Shown: positions 1 through 8,778, counted from the stretch's first letter. The stretch is 64,000 bases of DNA from Streptomyces sp. NBC_01549 (GCF_026339955.1 NZ_JAPEPW010000001.1:2232001-2296000); one strand, 5' to 3'. The notes: generated from the sequence alone by a model not told the origin. A program made the numbers and translations.

Positions 1-774
1 GACCAGCGTGAACTTCAGCGGCACCCCGGTCTTCGCGTCCACCGCGACGGTGATCGCGCCGACCGTGGAGCCGGACTGCTTCGGCTTGATGAGCAGCCTG
101 TAGGCGTCACGGCCCGCGACCTGCGCCGTGCCGTCGACGGTCACGGAGGTCGTGTCGTCGACGGACTTCAGGGCCTCGTCGGCGAGCTCCTTGGGCGTCG
201 TCGGGACGTCCTTCGGCGCCTTCTCCTGCCCCTTCTCGGCTGCGGGGGCCGTCGAGTGGTACACCTCGTTCGACTTGCTGTCGTACGCCCATACGTCGTC
301 GCCGTTGTGGATGACGCTGTACTCGGCGGCGCTTTCCAGGACGGAGACCTTGGCCTTGTCCGGGCCGTCGGCCGCGACGCGCACCGTGTGCGTGCCGGAG
401 GCCAGCTCCATGAGCTTGGACTGCGGGTCGGCGGAGGAACCGCCGGACCCCTTGGTGGCGCCGGACAGCAGGCCGCTCTCCAGGCCGCCCAGGCTGGGCA
501 GTCCGAGATCGGTGCTGACCTTGACCGTGCCGGACAGCTGCTGGACGTCCGACTTGGCGATCTTCTCGATGAGCTGCTGTGCGGTGATCTTCGGCAGGCT
601 GGGGTCGCCGGAGTCGGCGAGCGCCGGGACGAGCCCGATGGTCGCGGCCGCCACCCCCACCACTGCGACCGGAACGACGTAACGAGCCGCCTTGCGCCGG
701 CCGGCGCGGACGTCGTCCGCCTCGTCGGGCGATCCTTCCGCCCCGGCGGTCCTGTCGGATTCGTACGGTGCCAT
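1..774 (-). CDS. LolA/DUF2092-like membrane-anchored protein (3' end cut by window edge)
   Basis: The gene runs off the left edge, so the C-terminus is missing; 258 codons are visible. The ATG at 774 is preceded by GGAGGT about 10 nt upstream. The N-terminus is acidic, followed by a basic stretch and one hydrophobic segment (about residues 31-50, ending near ALA). This looks like an uncleaved anchor or signal for an extracytoplasmic protein. The rest alternates polar beta-strand-like segments, including a VWAYDSKSNEVYH-type stretch and a conserved-looking YRLLIKPKQ strand, as in the LolA-fold/DUF2092 proteins common in actinobacteria. Such proteins are thought to bind a lipid or hydrophobic ligand outside the membrane, but the function is not established. 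It is downstream of the CHRD gene on the same strand but separated from it by a strong hairpin. Confidence 0.75.
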   Translation of the reverse strand, partial: MAPYESDRTAGAEGSPDEADDVRAGRRKAARYVVPVAVVGVAAATIGLVPALADSGDPSLPKITAQQLIEKIAKSDVQQLSGTVKVSTDLGLPSLGGLESGLLSGATKGSGGSSADPQSKLMELASGTHTVRVAADGPDKAKVSVLESAAEYSVIHNGDDVWAYDSKSNEVYHSTAPAAEKGQEKAPKDVPTTPKELADEALKSVDDTTSVTVDGTAQVAGRDAYRLLIKPKQSGSTVGAITVAVDAKTGVPLKFTLV

Positions 775-948
775 GTGTGCCTTACCTCCGTCGTCGGCGG
801 CGGCCTACCGTCCTCACTTCTCCACCCCTATAGCCGCCATTCTCACCCGAACCGGTGAGGAGTGGTGTTCTCAATCTGACCAAATCGGCCGACGAGAAGC
901 GTCAGACCCCGGACTCAACTCCACGTACTCCTGCGGTATGACGTGAGG

Positions 949-994
949 AGGCGGTGGCTCCCCCGACCCGTAGGGGTTGGGGGAGCCACCGCCT
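949..994. terminator. Strong intergenic hairpin
   Basis: An almost perfect inverted repeat, AGGCGGTGGCTCCCCC paired with GGGGGAGCCACCGCCT around a short loop. It lies just past the stop of the CHRD gene (minus strand) and before the start of the LolA-like gene. No U-tract follows, which is normal for Streptomyces terminators. Confidence 0.75.
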
Positions 995-1072
995 GAGCCC
1001 GGCTGAGCCCGCCTGAGGCTCTGACGCTCGTTGAGCTCCCTGTCCGTCAGCGCCGCACGAAGTCCGTGTCCG

Positions 1073-2167
1073 TCACCGCTGCACGAACACGTAGTCCGCC
1101 CGGTACGGCACGCCCACGATCGTGCCCGGCGAGCAGGACCCGGCCGGGGCGACGCCGCCCACGGTGTTGAGCCGCAGGATCTCCTGCGTGTCGGCCAGCA
1201 GACCGCGGTGCTTGCCGGACTGAGTGGCCTTGAGGTCCAGCTCGGCGATGTTCTTGTCGCCGTTCGGAGTCTTGGAGATCACCGCTCCGGTGACCGCGCT
1301 GCGGTCGGGCGCGACCCACTGCGGCGTACTGGAGTTGGGCTTCACGAACGTGTGCACGATGTCGCCACCGAGCAGCGCGGCGACGTCACGCTGCGCGAAG
1401 GCGTAGCCACCGCCCTCGGCGGGCTTGCACTCGTAGATCTGCTTGCCCTTGACCACGGACGCCTGGAAGTTGTCCAGGGCGTCGCGGAAGTCGAAGGAGC
1501 CGGTGACCTGGTGGAGCTGGCCGCGGACGGCTCCGCCCGGGAACTCGGCGGTGTGCAGATTGGCGTAGAACGCACCCGGGTCGTTCTTCAGCCGCTCCAG
1601 CAGGGCGGCGTCCTTCACCTTCACGGTCCCGACCACGTGGTGGCCCTTGATCGCGCCGAGCAGCTTGGTGAAGTCGATCTTTACGCCGCCATTGGTGCCC
1701 TTGGCGCCCTGGTGGATGTGGAGCATGGTCGGCCTGCCGGTGCCGCGCCAGGTCACGGCGACGGACACCTTGTCCCCCTTGACCTTGACGAACTCCAGTG
1801 CCGCGCCGTCCTTGTCGCCGACGGCGGGGCCGCCCTTGACGGGTACCTCGTTGGCTCCGCGGAGGCTGGTGGCGAGGATGGTGCCGCCGCTGCCGCCGAG
1901 GACTCCGCTCTGCGTGACGACGGCCTGGTCGCCGTGCGCCGAGTGGCTCATGCCGCTGCCGTCGGCGTGGTGGCCGCCACTGGCGGCGACCGCCGGGATG
2001 ACGGCGGCGGCGACACCGGCCGCGGCGGCCACCGCGACACCGGCCATGATCAGACTCTTGCGACGCGTGCCCGACATGACCCTGAAGGTGCGGGGCGTCT
2101 CGGACGCTTTGGTCGTGACGTCGGACGCGATGTCGGACATGGCATTGAACGTGGCGTTCGATTCCAT
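1073..2167 (-). CDS. Secreted CHRD domain / DUF3455 protein
   Basis: 364 aa. A basic region (RRKS, about residues 35-38) is followed by a long hydrophobic, alanine-rich segment (about 39-62), indicating export or anchoring. A His/Ser/Gly-rich linker follows (about 64-80). Residues about 96-215 look like a CHRD domain: LRGANEVP at the start, MLHIHQGA in the middle, and FYANLHTAEFPGGAVRGQL at the end are all hallmarks. The remainder, from about 216, resembles DUF3455 (YECKPAEGGGYAF; TPQWVAPDRSAV). CHRD domains occur in extracellular proteins of unknown catalytic role. An internal ATG (residue 31) would shorten the leader, but the first ATG has GGGGAG upstream. A CRP-like palindrome sits about 95 bp upstream of the start. 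Confidence 0.85.
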   Translation of the reverse strand: MESNATFNAMSDIASDVTTKASETPRTFRVMSGTRRKSLIMAGVAVAAAAGVAAAVIPAVAASGGHHADGSGMSHSAHGDQAVVTQSGVLGGSGGTILATSLRGANEVPVKGGPAVGDKDGAALEFVKVKGDKVSVAVTWRGTGRPTMLHIHQGAKGTNGGVKIDFTKLLGAIKGHHVVGTVKVKDAALLERLKNDPGAFYANLHTAEFPGGAVRGQLHQVTGSFDFRDALDNFQASVVKGKQIYECKPAEGGGYAFAQRDVAALLGGDIVHTFVKPNSSTPQWVAPDRSAVTGAVISKTPNGDKNIAELDLKATQSGKHRGLLADTQEILRLNTVGGVAPAGSCSPGTIVGVPYRADYVFVQR

Positions 2168-2259
2168 GATTCTTTTTTCTCCCCGTAGCGCAGCTGACGC
2201 CCCCTGCGTCAGCTTCTGTACGGGAATACGGACCGATTCCTACCCTGGACTCAATCCAA

Positions 2260-2281
2260 CAATGTGACCTGCGTCACATTG
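2260..2281. promoter_or_regulatory. CRP-like palindrome upstream of the CHRD gene
   Basis: Perfect 9-bp arms, CAATGTGAC and GTCACATTG, around CTGC. The core is TGTGA-N6-TCACA, the classic CRP/FNR-family operator geometry. It lies in the 5' region of the CHRD gene (start 2167). It is read directly from sequence; the protein that binds it is inferred. Confidence 0.55.
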
Positions 2282-2328
2282 TGAGGACCATCCGCCAGTC
2301 GCGTCCGCCAGTCGCGCCCACCGGGCAC

Positions 2329-3339
2329 CTACCCGGCCCGGTGCACCACCGCGTCCACCAGCTCCGTGAGCGCCGCCTTCGCATCACACTCGGGGAGCGG
2401 AACGAGCGCGGCCCGGGCCTCCTCCGCGTACCGCACGGTGTCCCTGCGGGCCTGCTCCAAGGCGGGGTGCGCCCGCAGCAGGGCCAGCGCCTCCGCATGC
2501 CGGTCGTCGTCCGTGAGGTCGGAGTCGAGCAGCTCGCACAGCGCGACGTCCTCGGCGAGACCGAGCCGCTCCGCCCGCTCACGCAGCCGCAGCACCGGCA
2601 GCGTGGCGATGCCCTCGCGCAGGTCCGTCCCCGGCGTCTTCCCCGACTCGTGCGAGTCGGAGGCGATGTCCAGTACGTCGTCCGCGAGCTGGAAGGCGAC
2701 ACCCAGCCGCTCCCCGTACTGCGTCAGCACGTCCACGACCGTCTCGTCGGCACCCGACATCATCGCGCCGAACCGGCACGCCACGGCGACCAGCGAGCCG
2801 GTCTTGCCGCTGAGCACGTCGAGGTAGTGCTCGACCGGGTCGCGCCCGTCGCGCGGCCCCGCCGTCTCCAGGATCTGCCCGGTGACGAGCCGCTCGAACG
2901 CCTCGGCCTGGATACGGACGGCCTCGGGCCCGAGGTCGGCCAGAGTGTGCGACGCGCGCGCGAAGAGGAAATCACCGGTGAGGACCGCGACCGAGTTGCC
3001 CCAACGGGTGTTCGCACTGGGCACGCCGCGCCGCGCGTCGGCCTCGTCCATCACGTCGTCGTGGTACAGGGTGGCGAGATGAGTCAGCTCGACGACCACG
3101 GCCGAGGGCACGACACCCGGCGCGTAGGGGTCACCGAACTGCGCGGCGAGCATCACGAGCAGCGGACGGAACCGCTTTCCGCCGGCGCGCAGCAGATGCT
3201 GCGCGGCCTCCGTGATGAAGGGGACCTCACTCTTGGTGACTTCGAGCAAGCCCTCCTCCACAGCCGTCAATCCGGCCTGGATATCGGCTTCGAGAGCCTG
3301 GTCCCGCACGCTCAGCCCGAACGGCCCGACGACGGTCAC
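2329..3339 (-). CDS. Polyprenyl diphosphate synthase (trans-isoprenyl chain elongation)
   Basis: 336 aa, the normal length for long-chain trans-prenyl synthases. The first aspartate-rich motif DDVMD (residues 94-98) and the second DDVLD (220-224) are intact, as is the GGKRFRP substrate motif (about 53-59). The enzyme condenses isopentenyl diphosphate onto an allylic diphosphate. Given the surrounding menaquinone and complex I genes, its likely product is the C40-C45 side-chain donor used by the prenyltransferase MqnP (inference; chain length cannot be read from sequence by eye). It is monocistronic here, with the divergent CocE remnant upstream and a 31-bp palindrome about 250 bp upstream of the start. 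Confidence 0.92.
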   Translation of the reverse strand: MTVVGPFGLSVRDQALEADIQAGLTAVEEGLLEVTKSEVPFITEAAQHLLRAGGKRFRPLLVMLAAQFGDPYAPGVVPSAVVVELTHLATLYHDDVMDEADARRGVPSANTRWGNSVAVLTGDFLFARASHTLADLGPEAVRIQAEAFERLVTGQILETAGPRDGRDPVEHYLDVLSGKTGSLVAVACRFGAMMSGADETVVDVLTQYGERLGVAFQLADDVLDIASDSHESGKTPGTDLREGIATLPVLRLRERAERLGLAEDVALCELLDSDLTDDDRHAEALALLRAHPALEQARRDTVRYAEEARAALVPLPECDAKAALTELVDAVVHRAG

Positions 3340-3583
3340 GAGAGGTTCTCCTGTCTGCTGACGATCACATGGCGAACTCGGTCGATCATTCGGTCGATGA
3401 CACGGTTTGTCGATGTGTCGCTGCCATCACTCAAGTCAGCGTATCCGGTCACGTTTCGATCACCACGAGCGCCCACCGTCCCCACTGCCGACTTCCTCCC
3501 GACTTCCCCCTCCCTCGCCATCCGATGTCCCCCGAGCGGCAGACAGTCCCGCGCCCGGGCGGTGCGGGATCGCGGGCGGTATG

Positions 3584-3614
3584 TCACAGATCAGTCGATA
3601 TGACTGATCTGTGA
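3584..3614. promoter_or_regulatory. Perfect 13-bp-arm inverted repeat (candidate operator)
   Basis: TCACAGATCAGTC and GACTGATCTGTGA flank GATAT, giving a 31-bp dyad with no mismatch. It is less GC-rich than the surroundings and lies between the polyprenyl synthase (minus) and the CocE remnant (plus). The length and symmetry fit a TetR- or GntR-class operator better than a terminator. Confidence 0.5.
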
Positions 3615-3734
3615 ATCCCTCTACCGGGCGGCGCCCGCCTGTACGCCCGCGTGTGGCGCCCGCCGACCGACGCCCTCGTCCCCACACTCCTCGAATATCT
3701 CCCGGGCCGTCACCGACCGGACTCGGAGAGGGCG

Positions 3735-4890
3735 TGCCGACGGACCCGTACGGAGCCTCCCGCCGGATCGCGGCCCTCGCGCCCGAGCCGCCCGAGGCGC
3801 CCGAGGCGCCCGTCACGGTCTGCTCGACCGACGAGCCCTATGACAACGACCGGCACTACATGGGAGGTTCCGTCCTCGCCATCGAGACGCACGCCCGGGC
3901 GGCCACGGCGCTCGCCGACGTCACCCGTCCGCCGAACCCGACGCACGTGGGCCAGGTGATGTGGTGCGACATGCGGGTGAAGCGCCTGGAGACGGTGGAG
4001 CCGTTCATCCATACGTGGCTTTCCCACCCGGCCCGGGACGCGTACTGGCGCCACGCCGGTGTGCACGCGGACGGAGGACACGAAGGGATCCCGGCCGCCG
4101 TCCTGGCGCCGGGCGGTCGGCACGACCCCTACCGCGACACGGTGCCGCGGCTGGTCGAGAACCTCCCCGCCGACCGTGTGCGCGGCCCGATCGGCCCCTG
4201 GCGCCACCAGCACCCGGACCGGGATCTGCCGCCGGGCCCGGCGACCGGCTTCCTCCAGGAGACGCCGAGGTGGAGGGACCGCCGGCGCGAGCCGACCGGT
4301 ACGAGCGTCCCCGGGCGCGACCCCCGGCATGAGCCACCGCCCCGGCCTCGGCGTGATCAACAATCCTGGCCCCGGCTCGCTCGCCGATCCGGGCCCGGGC
4401 GTGATGGAGCAGCCGCTCCCGCACTCCTACGTCATGGACGCGCCCCCCGGTGACGACGTACCCGTTCCTCTCCGGCCGCTGGGTGGGTGACACCGTCTGA
4501 CCCTCCCCCCAGTCCCACTCCCCCCACTCCCCCTGAGGCCAGGTGACCGCCCGGGTGTGCGACGTCGCTGCCGACGGTTCCTCGACGCTGGTGACCCGGG
4601 ACGCTCTGGACCTGCCGGCGCGTTACGACCCCGATCAGGCGGTCTCCTGGAATGCGGGCTCGGAGGCGGGGTTCACCTTGGGCCCGGCGGACAGCTTCCT
4701 CGAACTCCCGTTGCGAGCAAGGGAGTCAGACCCGCTCTCCGCGCGGGGACGCGCGGATCGAGACGCGCCGTGAAATCGGCTGCGACGCCCGGGAGTTCGC
4801 CACCTCCAACGAACCGCTCCGCAAGGACGGCAACGAGGTCGCCCTCCATCGGACATGGGAGAGGAGGATCGCCCGCACGGCGGACTGAAG
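3735..4890 (+). pseudogene. Degraded CocE/NonD-family hydrolase (X-Pro dipeptidyl-peptidase-like)
   Basis: Characteristic pieces of a CocE/NonD hydrolase are recognisable in order but spread over several frames. VTVCSTDEPYDNDRHYMGGS, the TWLSHPARDAYWRH segment, GGRHDPYRDTV, IGPWRHQHPD and GFLQETPRW lie at about 3810-4270. GVMEQPL and the YPFLSGRWVGD-like end of the catalytic part follow at about 4390-4490 in another frame. The PepX_C jelly-roll part comes next: a DVAADGSSTLVTR segment (about 4560), ESDPLSARGR (about 4725) and EFATSN...VALHRTWERRIARTAD (about 4795-4888), again frame-shifted. The N-terminal half with the catalytic serine is missing and stops interrupt the rest, so no active enzyme can be made. 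Intact members hydrolyse esters or X-Pro amides. Confidence 0.8.
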
Positions 4891-5409
4891 TGCCGACAGC
4901 GGCGGCGAGGCATTGACAAGGATCAACGGGGCTTATGTGGGGCAGGAGTTCGAGCCACACCCGGACGTGATGTGCCACGAACTCCCCGAATACTGGGCCT
5001 GCGGCCTCTACTTCAAGCCCCACACCGGCCGGCTCCCCGACGACCACCCCCACACGGACCTGTCCGTGTGGGAGGTACACCCGGCTCCGCCCGCGGGTCC
5101 ATCGGCCCGGACACTCGAGTCCTGATGCCTGATTTGCCGCTAGTGCCGCATTGCTCACGCTTGGTCTCGTGAATTGGGTCACGTCCACGTGGGGCGGAAT
5201 ATTTACCCTCCCTTGACGACTCCCCCTTCGCATAAGGCAAGTTGAGTGGCACGTTCCGGAAAAATCGGGCAATTCATCCCTCGATTTGCCCAGGTGAAAG
5301 CGATCTACACCGGGAAATGAGGGCTTGTTCCGGACATGTGCTCTCGCATACGTTCACGTCGATCCGGACGGACCGCCTAATCCTGCCGCCGACCGGAATA
5401 TTCCACCCA
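4891..5409 (+). other. Gene-poor stretch between CocE remnant and riboswitch
   Basis: No complete gene is apparent. A 70-codon open frame at 4913-5125 (TRINGAYVGQEFEPHP...) resembles nothing I recognise and may be another remnant. From about 5180 the DNA is visibly less GC-rich than its surroundings. TTGACG at about 5213, followed by TAAGGC, could be promoter elements. This stretch probably holds the promoter for the riboswitch-controlled gene downstream. Confidence 0.4.
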
Positions 5410-5552
5410 CCCACACAGACGCACGCACGGCAGGAGCGGGGGACCCAGGTAAGTCGCCGATCCGCACACCGGAACGGCTAGGGGTGAAACCGCACACACC
5501 GTGCGGCCGGGCAGCTCCGCCCGAACCCGACAGCTCACCTCGCAGGCACCGG
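5410..5552 (+). ncRNA. c-di-AMP riboswitch (ydaO/yuaA class)
   Basis: The leader of the LysM/SLT gene contains the conserved blocks of the ydaO-yuaA motif in order. GGAGCGGGGGACCCA is at 5433-5447, GGGGTGAAACCG at 5481-5492, and CCGAACCCGACAGCT followed by CACCTCGCAGGC at 5521-5547. These closely match the family consensus (GGGGGACCCA ... GGGGTGAA ... GAANCCGNCAGCTNACC). The riboswitch ends just before the RBS (GGAGAGG, 5551-5557). In actinobacteria this class binds cyclic di-AMP and often controls secreted cell-wall hydrolases such as Rpf proteins, fitting the downstream gene. Boundaries are approximate. Confidence 0.87.
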
Positions 5553-5564
5553 AGAGGAACTCGC

Positions 5565-6257
5565 ATGGCCGCACCTGGCAAGCACCGCAGATCCAAGACC
5601 CGCAACACCCTCGTCCGGGGCATCCTCGCCGTGGGAACGGGTGGAGCCGCGCTCGCCCTTCCGATCGTGGGCGCGACCGGCGCACAGGCCGCCACCACCC
5701 CGGACGTCCAGCTCATCACGTACAAGGTGGTCGCGGGCGACACGCTGTCCAAGATCGCGCAGAAGAACCCCACGAGCGGCGGCGTGGCGAAGCTGTACAA
5801 GGCCAACCGCGCGGTCATCGGCCCCGACCCGTCGGCGCTCCGCACGGGCCTCACCCTGACCGTCGGCACCAAAACCGTCCAAGGCGGCACCAAAGCGAAG
5901 CCGGCGACCGCCACCCAGGCCTCCGCGAAGACGTACACGAACAACCTCGACGGCTGGATCAGGCACTCGCTGGCCATCATGGCCCAGCACCGGATACCCG
6001 GGACCTACAACGGCATCTACCGCAACGTGATGCGCGAGTCCTCCGGAAACCCCCTGGCCATCAACAAGTGGGACTCCAACGCCGCGGCCGGCATCCCCTC
6101 CAAGGGCCTCCTCCAGGTCATCGACCCGACGTTCAAGGCCTACCACGTGCCGGGCACGTCGATGGATCCCTACGACCCGGTGGCGAACATCACGGCGGCC
6201 TGCAACTACGCGGCGGCGAGGTACGGCTCGATCGACAACGTCCACGGGGCCTACTGA
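5565..6257 (+). CDS. Secreted LysM / transglycosylase-SLT-like cell-wall protein
   Basis: 230 aa. Basic N-region (KHRRSKTR), hydrophobic core (about 17-36) and an AQA cleavage site near residue 42 form a signal peptide. A LysM peptidoglycan-binding domain follows (about 52-101; YKVVAGDTLSKIAQKN). After a Thr/Ala-rich linker comes a soluble-lytic-transglycosylase-like domain (about 130-230) with the catalytic glutamate in RESSGNP (E158) and GLLQVIDPTF. It most likely cleaves or remodels peptidoglycan outside the cell, as Rpf-related proteins do during germination and growth. The start at 5565 is set by the RBS GGAGAGG and by the riboswitch ending just ahead of it. The stop overlaps the stop of the convergent HAD gene by 7 nt. 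Confidence 0.9.
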   Translation: MAAPGKHRRSKTRNTLVRGILAVGTGGAALALPIVGATGAQAATTPDVQLITYKVVAGDTLSKIAQKNPTSGGVAKLYKANRAVIGPDPSALRTGLTLTVGTKTVQGGTKAKPATATQASAKTYTNNLDGWIRHSLAIMAQHRIPGTYNGIYRNVMRESSGNPLAINKWDSNAAAGIPSKGLLQVIDPTFKAYHVPGTSMDPYDPVANITAACNYAAARYGSIDNVHGAY

Positions 6258-7243
6258 TACGACTGGTAGGGCTGGCGCGCCTGCCGGGACTGACGGGGCC
6301 AAAGAGGCTCAGAAGCCTGACGGGATGAATGGGACCCATCAGACTTTCCTGACCTTTGGGATTCTGATGGCTCTCGGGACTCCGAGGACTCCGAGGACTC
6401 CGAGGACTCCGAGAACTCTCGGGGATGAACCGGCGGGCACGGGAACAACCTCTCCAGCACCACCGCGATCCCGTCGTCCTCGTTCGACAGCGTCACCTCG
6501 TCGGCCACCGCCTTCAACTCCGGATGGGCGTTGGCCATGGCGACCCCACGGGCGGCCCAGTCGAACATAGGGATGTCGTTGGGCATGTCACCGAAGGCGA
6601 TGGTGGCGGCGGGAGTGAGGCCCAGATGGGCGGCGGCGAGCGCCAGACCCGTCGCCTTGGTCACGCCGCATGGCTGGAGTTCGACGGTCCCGGGCCCCGA
6701 CATGGTGACGGTGGCCAGGGAGCCCACCACACTCCGGGCCGCCGACGCCAACTCGTCATCGGACAGCGAGGGGTGACGGAGCAACACCTTGCTGATCGGC
6801 TTGGTCCACAGGTCGTCGCGGTGGTGTACCCGTACCGCGGGAAGCGTCGGATGCGGCATCACATACCCCGGCTCGATGAGCGTCAGCCCGTCCACACCGT
6901 CCTGGTCCACTGCGGCGTAGAGCAGTCCGACCTCCGCTTCGATCTTGCCGATCGCGGTCTCCGCGAGTTCCCTCTCCAGGGTCACCGACCACAGCAGACG
7001 GTCCGCCGCCGCGTCGTACAGCTGCGCCCCCTGCCCGCACACCGCCAGCCCCGCGCCGCCGAGTTCGTCGAGCAGCGGTCGTACTCTCGGCGCCGGGCGC
7101 CCCGTCACGACCAGGTGCCGGGCGCCCGCCTCGGCCACCCTCGCCAACACGGCCCGGGACCGGTCGGAGAGGGTGTCGTCGCCGCGGAGCAGCGTTCCGT
7201 CCAGGTCAGTGGCGATAAGTGAATATGCAGTCGGAGCGGCCAT
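6251..7243 (-). CDS. HAD-superfamily (Cof-type, IIB) phosphatase with repetitive C-terminal tail
   Basis: 330 aa from the ATG at 7243; the open frame extends further upstream, but the DLDGT motif starts naturally here. HAD motif I is DLDGTLL (D13, D15) and motif III/IV is GDMPNDIPMF, both intact. The cap-type insertion places it with Cof/YbiV-like sugar-phosphate or nucleotide phosphatases. Substrate is unknown. After the catalytic domain comes a low-complexity Ser/Glu tail (SESSESSESSES...) encoded by tandem 9-bp ACTCCGAGG repeats at about 6378-6418, then an unrelated-looking Arg/Ser/Gln-rich end. The final codons overlap the stop of the convergent LysM/SLT gene, so the tail may be an extension gained by loss of an earlier stop. 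Confidence 0.85.
   Translation of the reverse strand: MAAPTAYSLIATDLDGTLLRGDDTLSDRSRAVLARVAEAGARHLVVTGRPAPRVRPLLDELGGAGLAVCGQGAQLYDAAADRLLWSVTLERELAETAIGKIEAEVGLLYAAVDQDGVDGLTLIEPGYVMPHPTLPAVRVHHRDDLWTKPISKVLLRHPSLSDDELASAARSVVGSLATVTMSGPGTVELQPCGVTKATGLALAAAHLGLTPAATIAFGDMPNDIPMFDWAARGVAMANAHPELKAVADEVTLSNEDDGIAVVLERLFPCPPVHPREFSESSESSESSESREPSESQRSGKSDGSHSSRQASEPLWPRQSRQARQPYQSYQ
6378..6418. repeat. Tandem 9-bp repeat (ACTCCGAGG)
   Basis: Four-plus consecutive copies of ACTCCGAGG inside the 3' end of the HAD gene. They encode Ser/Glu triplets on the minus strand. The period is a multiple of 3, so the repeat can expand or shrink without a frameshift. Confidence 0.8.
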
Positions 7244-7547
7244 GATCCGAAGAATACGGATCGAACGACTCGTCGGCCCGGCGTGAACCAGACGACGTCC
7301 GGTATCCCGACAGCAACGCCGTTCACCGTACGGGGCGTACCGGGCGTACAAAGTCCACTTCGGCCCCCGTCCACCGAGGCGGGCGGTACGAAAAGACTCC
7401 GACCGGAATGTCACTCCAGAGGATGACGCGGCTCCGGTGACTTCGGCTGTCCGACCCCAACACAAGCTCCGGCGCGGTGGGTTGGGCTCGGCCTGGGGGC
7501 GTGGCCCACAAGCCACCGCCCCCTCGACCGTACGGACCCCTGCCGCC

Positions 7548-8750
7548 TCACCCGTGCGCGCCCGCCAAGTGCTTGGCCAACCGCGGTGAAGCGAACTCCG
7601 TACCGCACACGAACCGCATCACCGGCCCGTACGAAGCCGCCGCCGGCAGCCCCGTGAAGTACAGCCCGGGCACCGAGGACCGGTACCCGGCACCGAGCTT
7701 GGGGGTGCCGCGGCTCACCGCGAGCGCCGTACGCAACTCGTGCCCCAGGAAGTCCATCGCGGCGATGTCGACGCGATAACCGGTCGCCGCGATGACATGG
7801 TCGGCGGAGAGCTCCTCGCTCCGGCCGCCCAGGGTCTGGACGGAGAGCACCGGACGCCCGTCGGAGACATCGGCGCGGACGATCCCGGAGACCTCGCTGA
7901 CCTCGACCTTGCCCTCGAAGCGGTCGCGCAGCCACCACGCGCCGAGCGGTCCGAGCACCCTGCGGACCAGGTAGTGCCGGGCCTCGGCGGGCAGATAGCG
8001 GTAGGGGTGCGGGTAGTAGCTGAGCGCCCACAGGGACCATGCGCGTCCGAACGGCGACTCGGGACGCAGCTTCGGCTGCTTCCAGGGCGGCGCGCCGAAG
8101 GCCACCCTGCCCTTGCCTCGGGACACCACCCGCACCCGCGCACCCGCCTCCGCCGCGAGCGCCGCTGTCTCCAGGGCGGACTGGCCCGCGCCGACGACGA
8201 TCAGCTCCTTGCCGGAGAACCGGCTGAGCTCGTGGTGCTGGGAGCTGTGCGAGACGGGGCCGGTGGGTGTGGGTCCGTCCGCCGCCGCGCCGCCGAGCTC
8301 GGGCGGCAAGTGGGCGAGTCCGTACAGACCGGTGGCCACGACGACCGCCCGCGCCGTGAACGACTCCCCGGAGTCCAGCTTGAGTTCGAAGCCCTCGCGG
8401 CCTCGGCGGTCGACGGACACGACCCGCACCCGCTCCAGCTCGGGCACCAGCTTCTGCTGGAACCACTCGCCGTACGCGATGAACGTCTCGACCGGGATGA
8501 TGTCCTCGTCCGTGACGAGCCGGCGTATCCCCGCCGCGTCGCAGTAGTCGGCGATCGTGTGGCCGGGCTGCGGGGCGTCGAGGCTGGAAGCGACCGGGGT
8601 CGACTTGAGAAGCATTCCCTGGGGCATGTGATCACGCCAGCTCACCATGGGCTGGCCGAACACACGCACCGGAATGCCGCGCGCCCGCAGATGGGCGGCG
8701 GTGGACAGGCCGAACGGGCCGGCACCGATGACTGCTACCGGATGAATCAC
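7548..8750 (-). CDS. FAD/NAD(P)-dependent monooxygenase-like oxidoreductase
   Basis: 400 aa from a GTG at 8750 with GGGGAGGGG about 5-8 nt upstream. A longer frame exists but would run deep into the ATP-grasp gene, so it is rejected. The first Rossmann motif GAGPFGLSTAAHL lies within the first 20 residues (FAD), and a second, VGAGQSALETAALAAEAG, mid-protein binds NAD(P)H. WRDHMP, LKSTPVASSL and an ATGYRVD motif near the C-terminus are typical of flavin-containing monooxygenases and lysine/ornithine N-hydroxylase relatives. It lies 28 bp downstream of the ATP-grasp ligase, presumably as one operon. Substrate is unknown. Confidence 0.85.
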   Translation of the reverse strand: MIHPVAVIGAGPFGLSTAAHLRARGIPVRVFGQPMVSWRDHMPQGMLLKSTPVASSLDAPQPGHTIADYCDAAGIRRLVTDEDIIPVETFIAYGEWFQQKLVPELERVRVVSVDRRGREGFELKLDSGESFTARAVVVATGLYGLAHLPPELGGAAADGPTPTGPVSHSSQHHELSRFSGKELIVVGAGQSALETAALAAEAGARVRVVSRGKGRVAFGAPPWKQPKLRPESPFGRAWSLWALSYYPHPYRYLPAEARHYLVRRVLGPLGAWWLRDRFEGKVEVSEVSGIVRADVSDGRPVLSVQTLGGRSEELSADHVIAATGYRVDIAAMDFLGHELRTALAVSRGTPKLGAGYRSSVPGLYFTGLPAAASYGPVMRFVCGTEFASPRLAKHLAGAHG

Positions 8751-8778
8751 GAAGTCCCCTCCCCAGGACGTACTTTCG

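Noticed and set aside
3611..4453. A normal 280-aa gene
   Set aside because: Only part reads as CocE; both ends change to shadow sequence and homologous pieces continue in other frames.
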